The notes under the pieces: generated by a model
Database searches by the model: none
What the model was told of the DNA's origin: nothing
The model's input: the letters and a program-made list of their open reading frames with translations, nothing else
Position numbers and translations under genes: made by a program
Shown here: piece after piece, positions 1 to 6,372 of the stretch
Layout of the letters: each line of letters begins with the position of its first letter
Numbering within the stretch: position 1 is the first letter of the stretch
Source: a bacterium
Lineage (GTDB): Bacteria; Patescibacteria; Microgenomatia; Levybacterales; GWA1-39-11
DNA length: 8,604 nt
Direction: 5' to 3'
NCBI GenBank assembly: GCA_021825285.1
Contig: JAKAHW010000038.1
Location: 1-8,604, forward strand

Positions 1-796
1 TATTCTGCTTATCCTCAAGGACTTGCTTTGCACTCTTTTCTATTAGTTGTGGGCTCGAAGAAAAAAGATTTGTTGCTTTAAAACGAATAAGCCCATTTGG
101 AGAAAAGCTATAAAAAAGAATTGGGACACAAAGCACAACGCCCAGAAGTGACGCCAGAATTATTGATTTTTTCCTTGCAATTAATTCCTTAAAATATATT
201 AGGAATAATACAGCTACAACCAGTGGGACAACTATTTTTGTGCTCTGATAGGAATCAAAAGACAGTGCGAAAAAGAAAGATGCCAGGTATAAAAATTTTG
301 GTTTACCAAGATTATTTTTATATTTAAAGAAAAAACACAAACCAAAAATGAGACACGAAATTGCCAGATTTGCTTCGTGTCCTAGTCTGGAAATATAAAC
401 ATGCCAAGGAGAGATTGCTAAGAGAAGAGCCGAAAATAACCCTATTGCTACGTTTTTTTTCTTAAATAATTCTTTTGCTAAAAAAAATGTTGCAAAAACC
501 GAAAGTACGCTTAAAATCGCCGAAGGCAAACGAACCGCTAATACGTTTAAGCCGAATATTTTTACAAAAGGGATGACAGTGTAAACATAAAGTGCTGGAC
601 GCCAGTCGTCATATGCGCGCAGTAACACAGGGAATTTGTTCCCAAACTCATCTGCTCCGGTTTTTATTATAGAAAAAGCATTGTATCCGATTGAAACCTC
701 ATCAAGAGAAGGACTTGGAGGGACTGAAGAAAGTTGGAAAAACCTAAGAAATATTGCAATAACTACAATTCCAAAAAGCAAGTATTTAGTTTTCAT
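1..796 (-). CDS. GT-A: PMT_2/ArnT-like membrane glycosyltransferase, N-terminal part (3' end beyond window)
   Basis: Read on the minus strand from the ATG at 796-794, this frame is open to the left edge (265 residues, no stop), so it is a real gene cut by the window. It shows an N-terminal membrane helix (about residues 5-20), then the first outer loop with PPSP (26-29), the acidic pair D32-E33, GYNAFS (37-42), D63-D64 and RPALY (66-70). ISPWH (128-132) and SR (136-137) followed by E141 match the second conserved loop. Family knowledge: this architecture is a GT-C enzyme that transfers a sugar from a polyprenyl-phosphate donor outside the membrane. It is closest to GT-B: 37 of 59 residues are identical between A26-84 and B33-91, counted by hand. 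The start overlaps the GT-B stop (TAATG), and an AAAGGA lies just before it, unusually close. Acceptor and sugar are unknown. The missing half should carry the PHAxR motif and a soluble tail. Confidence 0.9.
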   Translation of the reverse strand, partial: MKTKYLLFGIVVIAIFLRFFQLSSVPPSPSLDEVSIGYNAFSIIKTGADEFGNKFPVLLRAYDDWRPALYVYTVIPFVKIFGLNVLAVRLPSAILSVLSVFATFFLAKELFKKKNVAIGLFSALLLAISPWHVYISRLGHEANLAISCLIFGLCFFFKYKNNLGKPKFLYLASFFFALSFDSYQSTKIVVPLVVAVLFLIYFKELIARKKSIILASLLGVVLCVPILFYSFSPNGLIRFKATNLFSSSPQLIEKSAKQVLEDKQN

Positions 797-2442
797 TATC
801 CTTTGACTACTATTATTGCAGGCTTTCCGTTCAAATAATTAACTGTGTCAATTTTTTTAACATTAGGAGGGAAATCCTCAGGTCTTCCTAGAAATAAAAC
901 TTTATTTTTATCTTCTTTCTCCCAATTTATATTCCTGAATTGGAATTTTCCAAAAGAATGATTTTCCCTGAACCCGCCTGAAGAATCCTTCACTTCATTC
1001 TGGTAAGAAGAAGGAGAATATCCGAGATAAAATAAAAAGAAAATATATGATTGATCGAGCGGTCTATCGTTTGAAACCACAATCTTTTCATAATATCCCA
1101 TTATTGGTTTAATATCCTTTATTGCTTTCTCATAACCATATTGCCAGTTTTCGGAAAAGTAATAATTCTGCTGAACAAAATATTGATCAAGAAAATAAGC
1201 GAAATTAAAAACAAAAAACAAAACGGTAAAACAATAAATTATTTTCTTGAACTTAAGTTTTGAAACATAACGAAAAGATTGGATTAGTCCAAATGCCGTA
1301 AAAATTTGTATTACGGGAAGAAAATTTATGGCCCTGACTGCATGAGGAACTCCACTTGTTATAGAAGCGGGAATTGGAGTAATCAATATAATAGAAAGTA
1401 TCGTAAGTTTTGTTTTTTTTGAAAAATCTCCAAAGAATAACAAATAAATTCCGGTTAAGAAAAAGGGTAGCTCAAACAAATACATGAGGCCCATAAAAGG
1501 CGCATGGTGCCTTTCAATATCTCCTTTTACAAATAACCAGTTAAAATCAAAATGGGAAATATATCCTGAAATGACTGCTTTTCCATACTCCACCCTCCTG
1601 TTGTCTATTAACAAACCTATTGCGTCATTATTTTTTTTATCTTCCAAAACTTTCCCTACGTTTCCTTTTAGAAATTGTGTTTGGTCGGAAAACACACTCA
1701 CTCCTCTTGCTCTCATTAACGCTTCCTTATTTGTTGCTATGTCATACATCATGGGAAATGAGAGAATAATACCTACCAAAAGTGCCGATAAAACCCATTT
1801 CTTAGGAATTCTCATCAAATCTCTCCAATAAATAATGGCCAAAACTAAAAATAAAATAGGCAAATATACTTTTTCGCTTTGGTATATATAAATACTCAGA
1901 GAGGCAAAAATTGCGGCAGGCAAAAGCAATTGTGGGCGCTTCATACCTTTAATAAAAAACAAAACCGATAAGATATTTAAAGAAAGTCCAACTTGGGCTT
2001 CGAAAGCAATTCTTGAGAATTGGAGATGCCACGGGGAAATAGCTAACAAAAAAGAGGAAACTAGCCCTATAACCTCACCTTTTTTCCCAAACAGCTCTTT
2101 TGCTAAAAAGTAAGTTGATAAAACCAAAACAATTCCAAACAAAACACTAGGTAATCTAACTGAAATTATGTTTAGTCCAAAAACCTTAATAAATGGGATT
2201 ATAAAATATGTATACAAAGCAGGCTTGTAATCATCGAAAGATCGAAGAATGATTGGCATAAACTTACCGTATTCGTCCTTTCCGGTCTCCATTATGGAAA
2301 AAGCATTGTATCCTAAAGAAGCTTCGTCCCAATCCGGAGAAGGAGGAACTATGCCCAATGTCCAAATCCTAAGCAAAGCTGCAATTACAATTATTCCTAT
2401 TAAAATATATTTTGGTTTAAATAATTTTTCTATAATTTTCAT
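796..2442 (-). CDS. GT-B: PMT_2/ArnT-like membrane glycosyltransferase
   Basis: A complete 548-residue integral membrane protein with roughly a dozen hydrophobic segments and a soluble C-terminal tail (about 421-548). Visible family landmarks are PPSP (33-36), D39-E40, GYNAFS (44-49), D70-D71 before KPALY (73-77), ISPWH (135-139), SR (143-144) with E148, VKGD ending at D308, an MYLFELPF loop (320-327), and PHAVR (366-370). The DE pair in the first outer loop and the later His/Arg motif are typical of GT-C transferases using lipid-phosphate sugars; the transferred sugar and acceptor cannot be read from sequence. Length is normal for the family (about 500-600). The start is set by the ATGA overlap with the GT-C stop; no Shine-Dalgarno site precedes it, so translation probably depends on coupling. 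It ends in TAA, overlapping the GT-A start by one base. Confidence 0.92.
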   Translation of the reverse strand: MKIIEKLFKPKYILIGIIVIAALLRIWTLGIVPPSPDWDEASLGYNAFSIMETGKDEYGKFMPIILRSFDDYKPALYTYFIIPFIKVFGLNIISVRLPSVLFGIVLVLSTYFLAKELFGKKGEVIGLVSSFLLAISPWHLQFSRIAFEAQVGLSLNILSVLFFIKGMKRPQLLLPAAIFASLSIYIYQSEKVYLPILFLVLAIIYWRDLMRIPKKWVLSALLVGIILSFPMMYDIATNKEALMRARGVSVFSDQTQFLKGNVGKVLEDKKNNDAIGLLIDNRRVEYGKAVISGYISHFDFNWLFVKGDIERHHAPFMGLMYLFELPFFLTGIYLLFFGDFSKKTKLTILSIILITPIPASITSGVPHAVRAINFLPVIQIFTAFGLIQSFRYVSKLKFKKIIYCFTVLFFVFNFAYFLDQYFVQQNYYFSENWQYGYEKAIKDIKPIMGYYEKIVVSNDRPLDQSYIFFLFYLGYSPSSYQNEVKDSSGGFRENHSFGKFQFRNINWEKEDKNKVLFLGRPEDFPPNVKKIDTVNYLNGKPAIIVVKG

Positions 2443-4073
2443 TTAGAATAGGCTACTAAAGCCGGCTTTCCATTTAATAAGTTTATCTCTTTTAATATTT
2501 TTGCATCTTTTGGAATGTTCTCAGGAACATCTACGTATAAAGTTTTTCCGCCTTGAACAATACTTGTCACATCATTAGCAAAAATGAATTTTCCGTACTT
2601 TCGTACATGAACAAATCCTAAAGCTTCTTTTTCAACAACTGCTTCTTTGCGGAATTTAACAGGATCATATTTTGAATAAAACAATGAGTAGATATATGGT
2701 CTGCCCAAACTTTCAGTGAAAATAATTCTGTCATAACTTTCCTGAACATGATCTATATAGTTAACGGCCTCCTTATATCCATATTGCCATTCCCCAGAGA
2801 ACTCTTTTGGATAATGAACAAAGTAATTATGATAAAAATAAACAAAATTAAAAATAATTAAAATAATTACCAAAGAGTAAATTATTTTTCTAAATCTTTT
2901 AGTCATAAGGTCAAAACCGTAAAATAAACCATAAGCTGTTAATAATTGAAACGTAGGAAGAACGGCTTCTGTTCTTAAAGCATGCGGCGTCTCGCGAGCT
3001 GTCCCTGCAGGAATAATCCCGATTATTAACCAAAAAGGAATAATCCACCAGTTCCCCTCTTTTTTCTTAAACAAAAATAAAATTCCGATAGCCAAGAATG
3101 GAATTTCCCAAATATAAAGCTGCCCAACATCCTGGATTGAGAATTTAGGATTCCCATCACCATTTATAAAAAGAAATAACGGATTTAAATTGTCAAAATA
3201 ATGCTTTAGATATTCTACTCCATACATAAGTCTTCTGTTGTGAAGGACTTTTGACCAAAGTGCATTTCCGTCATTTACAATTTCCTGGTTTGCATTTTTT
3301 ATAATTGAGGCATCTGAAAAGATATTAACTTCAGCAAATCTCAACTTCGCCTGGGGTGTCAGAAGAAATAGCAAAAGAGGAAAAAACAGGACAAAATTAA
3401 CTACCAAAGCGCATAAAACTTCATTCTTGGATTGAAAAAGTTCTTTTCGTTTGAAAAAGAACATACCCAAAACAAGCAAAGGAGCAACTATACGAGCAGA
3501 ATTAAAAGTATACATAGATAAAACAAAGGGAAACATGGAGAAAACCAACAACCATTTGTTTTTTCGTAACGAAACAAAAAATAAATAAACACCTAAAATT
3601 ATAAAAAAAGTGGCCAGATTTGCTTCAAAAGCTGCACGGGATAAAAGAATATGCCATGGAGAAATCGCAAGAATGAGGGAAGAGATAAGAGGAAGAGCAT
3701 TCTTTTTCTTCCCGAAAATTTCTCTTGTTAAAAAAAATGTTAATAAAACCGTTAAGACTCCAAAAAAAGCTGAAGCAAAACGTGTTGAGAATTCGTTAAG
3801 TCCAAAAAGCTTTACAGGAATAACTGAAAGATATGCATAAAGCGGAGGCTTAAAGTCGCCAAAGGATTCAAGATAGGTGATAGGTAAAAATTTTCCAAAT
3901 TCGTCTTTTCCATCCAATCCTAATGAGTAAGCATTATATCCCCAAGAAACTTCATCCCAAGTAAGAGAAGGAGGATTTGAAGCAAGTAAATTGAATCTTA
4001 AAAAAAATGCGATTAAGACTATTAATAATAAGAGTGTTTTATTGCTAAACAGTAAAGAAAGATAACCTTTCAT
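2439..4073 (-). CDS. GT-C: PMT_2/ArnT-like membrane glycosyltransferase
   Basis: A complete 544-residue multi-pass membrane protein with a soluble tail from about residue 420. Landmarks: NPPS (33-36), W39-D40-E41, WGYNAYS (44-50), GDFKPPLY (72-79), ISPWH (137-141), SR (145-146) followed by E150, INGD ending at D306, and TPHALR with H364 and R367. These match GT-A and GT-B position by position, so the same polyprenyl-phosphate-sugar-dependent mechanism is inferred. The tail contains WQYGY and a YIYSLFYSKYDP stretch also recognisable in GT-B and GT-F. The gene begins 12 nt after the methyltransferase stop. The spacer (TTTCCAGAAAAA) has no convincing ribosome binding site. It ends in TGA inside an ATGA overlap with GT-B. 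Function within the glycan pathway is unknown. Confidence 0.92.
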   Translation of the reverse strand: MKGYLSLLFSNKTLLLLIVLIAFFLRFNLLASNPPSLTWDEVSWGYNAYSLGLDGKDEFGKFLPITYLESFGDFKPPLYAYLSVIPVKLFGLNEFSTRFASAFFGVLTVLLTFFLTREIFGKKKNALPLISSLILAISPWHILLSRAAFEANLATFFIILGVYLFFVSLRKNKWLLVFSMFPFVLSMYTFNSARIVAPLLVLGMFFFKRKELFQSKNEVLCALVVNFVLFFPLLLFLLTPQAKLRFAEVNIFSDASIIKNANQEIVNDGNALWSKVLHNRRLMYGVEYLKHYFDNLNPLFLFINGDGNPKFSIQDVGQLYIWEIPFLAIGILFLFKKKEGNWWIIPFWLIIGIIPAGTARETPHALRTEAVLPTFQLLTAYGLFYGFDLMTKRFRKIIYSLVIILIIFNFVYFYHNYFVHYPKEFSGEWQYGYKEAVNYIDHVQESYDRIIFTESLGRPYIYSLFYSKYDPVKFRKEAVVEKEALGFVHVRKYGKFIFANDVTSIVQGGKTLYVDVPENIPKDAKILKEINLLNGKPALVAYSK

Positions 4074-4085
4074 TTTTTCTGGAAA

Positions 4086-4712
4086 TCATTCTTTTTCCAA
4101 AACAAAAAAGAAACTCATTCCCATTACAGATCTTGAGAGTTTATTTATTTTAAAATCTTTAAAGAGCTCTTTAAGTTCTTTCCTTGCAAAATTTTTATGA
4201 AATGGTTCTCCTCTAGGACAAGTACTTGAAAGAAACCTTAAAAACCAAATAGGAGAGGACGAAGGAACACTTCCTATTAGTACTCCTCCTTTTTCCAAAA
4301 CTCTTTTTAGCTCCCGAACCGTAGGTATTGGATCAGGCTGATGCTCAATTACTTCCGTACAAACAATAGTCGAGAAACTTCCGTCTTTAAAAGGAAGCTT
4401 TTCTATGTCTGCCTCAACAATTTTCGCGTTTGGTGCATGTTTTTTCGCCTTGGAAATATTCCTGGGATTTATATCAACTCCTGTGGCTCCTTTTGGCAAA
4501 TGACGAAGTATAAGTCCGGTTCCACAACCAGCATCTAAATACTTTTCTCCTCTTCCATATTTCTTGATGTTTCTATTTACTAAAAATTCACGAAGTCTAT
4601 GGAAGAAAGACTCCAAGCCGTGAAAATGATCTGTTACCTCAACCCAATCATATTCTTCAATATGTTTATAATAATCCTTATTTAATTCTATGAATTTCTT
4701 TGATAATTTCAT
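4086..4712 (-). CDS. Class I SAM-dependent methyltransferase (Methyltransf_11 type)
   Basis: A 208-residue soluble protein with a Rossmann-type methyltransferase core. Motif I is LDAGCGTG (59-66). The acidic residue ending strand 2 is D80 in GVDINP, which should bind the SAM ribose. ADIEKLPF (101-108) is the adenine-side motif, TEVIEH (119-124) follows strand 4, and VLEKGGVLIGSVP (138-150) is the post-motif strand. The HKNFARKEL stretch (172-180) resembles the usual substrate-side segment of the Methyltransf_11/UbiE-like group. There is no membrane helix, so it acts in the cytoplasm. The start overlaps the GT-D stop (ATGA), and GT-C follows after 12 nt, which places it inside the glycosyltransferase operon. 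A role methylating a sugar, a lipid-linked glycan intermediate or a polyprenol-type lipid is inferred from context alone; this family also contains small-molecule methyltransferases. It ends in TGA. Confidence 0.92.
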   Translation of the reverse strand: MKLSKKFIELNKDYYKHIEEYDWVEVTDHFHGLESFFHRLREFLVNRNIKKYGRGEKYLDAGCGTGLILRHLPKGATGVDINPRNISKAKKHAPNAKIVEADIEKLPFKDGSFSTIVCTEVIEHQPDPIPTVRELKRVLEKGGVLIGSVPSSSPIWFLRFLSSTCPRGEPFHKNFARKELKELFKDFKINKLSRSVMGMSFFFVLEKE

Positions 4713-6352
4713 TTGATTTCAAATATCTTGTAAACTGTCCCCCAGTCTTCTTTTGATAATATTTCCCTTAATGGTTTTGCATCATTAAATTGACCCGGTC
4801 TTCCCAAATACAAACTGTTTTTTGGGAAAACGCTTTCTAGGGTCTCACCTTTCCTGGGATGGATACTACCTACGTAAAGATTATCTATTTTAACAAATTG
4901 CCTATTGCTTATTTTAACAGGATTCTTCAAAGCTTTTTCAAATAAAACAGGGTCATAGTTTGTGTCGAAAGCATAAAGCAAAACCCAATCATTTCCGCCA
5001 TCCGAAAAGAATTTTTCGTATTTATGTTGATTTTGAATTATATAATTTATTGCCTCGTGATCTTCTGCAGCCCACCAGGCCCGAGAATAAACAGGATAAT
5101 CATAAAAATAATGGAAGTAATAAGAAATTATACTTAATAAATAAATAGCTCCAAGAACAAAGATAAAAATTGTTTTCTTTTTATTGAACACCCCATTGAA
5201 GGCCGAATAGATACCAAAAGCTATAATCATAAGCATCAAAGGTAATAGGTAAATTCCCCTATATGTATACATTTGGTCGCGGGTTATAGCTCCAGGTATA
5301 ATTGCTGCAACAAACCAAAAAAAGAAAAACCAAAAAAGCTGTCTTTTTTTTGTAAACAGAAAGTAAAGACCAATTAATAATAGTGGCAGCTCAACCAGAT
5401 AAAAGAGCCCTCTGTCTCCAACCCAAGCTGTGAGGTTTGATTCTCCATCAAGAAATAGATAATTGATTGAAATAAATTTTCCTGTATTTCTTGCCAATTC
5501 TTTAAAATAGAATAACGGTTTATTGTGAAAAATACCGCTTGCTGCAAGGGGGGCATTTGTTACCCGTCTCTCCTTATCAACTATTTTTTGGGCAACGTCT
5601 TTATTTATTGCTGTTACGTTTTTGTATTCCTGTCCGCCTTGCCCAAAAAATGAACTCCCAAGAACCAAAGTGTAAAATAGAACGAAAACTAATATGCTTA
5701 TTAAAAGAAATTTTTTAGGGACATCTCCCTTTTTTATTAGATAAATTAAGAGAAAAGGAAGGAATAAAGGCAGAAAGATTTTTGGAGCATGATATGAAAA
5801 TAAAGATAATCCAAGAAATATGCCTGAAAAAATATAAGGCCAATAATTTTTGCTTTTATTTATAACCAGTACTAAAGCAAGAATTACAAAATCTAAGGCA
5901 AGAATATGGTCGGCATATGGTCTTGAAATATGCACTGCCCACGGGTTAACCGCAGCTAAAAACGCAGCAATTATACTAATCCATTCTGAGTCAAAAATTC
6001 TCTTTGAGAACAAATAGATTAGGTAAACGAACGCGATCCCAAGAAGAGCTGTCGGCATTCGGACCGATAAAGGAGCTAGTCCAAAAACTGCTACAAATGG
6101 AATTGTTATGTAAGTTGATAAGGGGGTTCTATAGTTTTGAGCAAAACCGACAATTTGTAAAGGCAGGAAATTACCGTAAAAATCCCTTCCGGTTTTTAAA
6201 ATAGAATAAGCATTATATCCGGAATCCGCTTCATCGGCATGAATTCCGGGAGGGTTTGTAGAAAGGTTATAAAATCTAAGGAATCCTGCAACAATAAGAA
6301 TAGCTAGAAGAAAAAGAGTGCTTTTTTTTCTTAGTTGACTTAATAAGTTCAT
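4709..6352 (-). CDS. GT-D: divergent PMT_2/ArnT-like membrane glycosyltransferase, first gene of the minus-strand operon
   Basis: A complete 547-residue multi-pass membrane protein with a soluble C-terminal tail. It keeps NPPG (33-36), D40-E41, SGYNAYS (44-50), NPW (136-138) and SR (143-144) with D148, so it belongs to the same family as GT-A/B/C. It differs at usually shared positions: N73 where GT-A/B/C have Asp before (F/Y/W)(K/R)xxL, a GE pair ending at E304 where GT-B/C have GD, and Y362 where GT-B/C have the His of PHAxR (R365 is kept). The tail has WWAAEDHEA in place of WQYGYxxA. These changes suggest a different donor or acceptor from its neighbours, but the DE pair argues that it is still active. 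The start is the first Met before the first helix. No Shine-Dalgarno site is visible, and only 18 nt separate it from the divergent GT-E. It ends in TGA, overlapping the methyltransferase start. Confidence 0.9.
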   Translation of the reverse strand: MNLLSQLRKKSTLFLLAILIVAGFLRFYNLSTNPPGIHADEADSGYNAYSILKTGRDFYGNFLPLQIVGFAQNYRTPLSTYITIPFVAVFGLAPLSVRMPTALLGIAFVYLIYLFSKRIFDSEWISIIAAFLAAVNPWAVHISRPYADHILALDFVILALVLVINKSKNYWPYIFSGIFLGLSLFSYHAPKIFLPLFLPFLLIYLIKKGDVPKKFLLISILVFVLFYTLVLGSSFFGQGGQEYKNVTAINKDVAQKIVDKERRVTNAPLAASGIFHNKPLFYFKELARNTGKFISINYLFLDGESNLTAWVGDRGLFYLVELPLLLIGLYFLFTKKRQLFWFFFFWFVAAIIPGAITRDQMYTYRGIYLLPLMLMIIAFGIYSAFNGVFNKKKTIFIFVLGAIYLLSIISYYFHYFYDYPVYSRAWWAAEDHEAINYIIQNQHKYEKFFSDGGNDWVLLYAFDTNYDPVLFEKALKNPVKISNRQFVKIDNLYVGSIHPRKGETLESVFPKNSLYLGRPGQFNDAKPLREILSKEDWGTVYKIFEIK

Positions 6353-6366
6353 AATGAAGAATCAGA

Positions 6367-6372
6367 TATAAT
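6367..6372 (+). promoter_or_regulatory. Possible -10 box (TATAAT) at the GT-E start codon
   Basis: A perfect TATAAT spans the last four bases before the GT-E ATG and its first two bases. No good -35 lies 16-18 nt upstream; the nearest TTGACT (6335-6340) is 26 nt away, too far. If used, transcription would begin inside the annotated reading frame and GT-E would start at the GTG at 6407. In AT-rich DNA a chance match is likely. Confidence 0.2.

Noticed and set aside
1484..1831. Plus-strand open frame of 115 codons inside GT-B
   Set aside because: It is antisense to strongly conserved membrane-enzyme coding, has no recognisable motifs and no ribosome binding site. The same holds for plus-strand frames at 2249-2446, 3610-3840, 4341-4538, 4960-5148 and 6004-6204, and minus-strand frames at 5374-5556 and 6376-6576.
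363..3626. A 14-nt direct repeat (363-376 and 3613-3626) as a recombination or mobile-element site
   Set aside because: Both copies encode the same conserved EANLA motif at equivalent places in GT-A and GT-C, so shared ancestry explains it.
6321..6329. Eight-base homopolymer runs (6322-6329, also in GT-A near 452-459, GT-B near 1631-1638 and GT-E near 8143-8150) as phase-variation switches
   Set aside because: Runs of this length are common in AT-rich Lys/Phe coding, sit at non-equivalent positions and leave every frame intact. There is no positive sign of slippage.
6335..6372. TTGACT (6335-6340) with TATAAT (6367-6372) as a sigma70 promoter for GT-E
   Set aside because: The spacer is 26 nt, well beyond the usual 16-18, so the two hexamers do not form a normal promoter.
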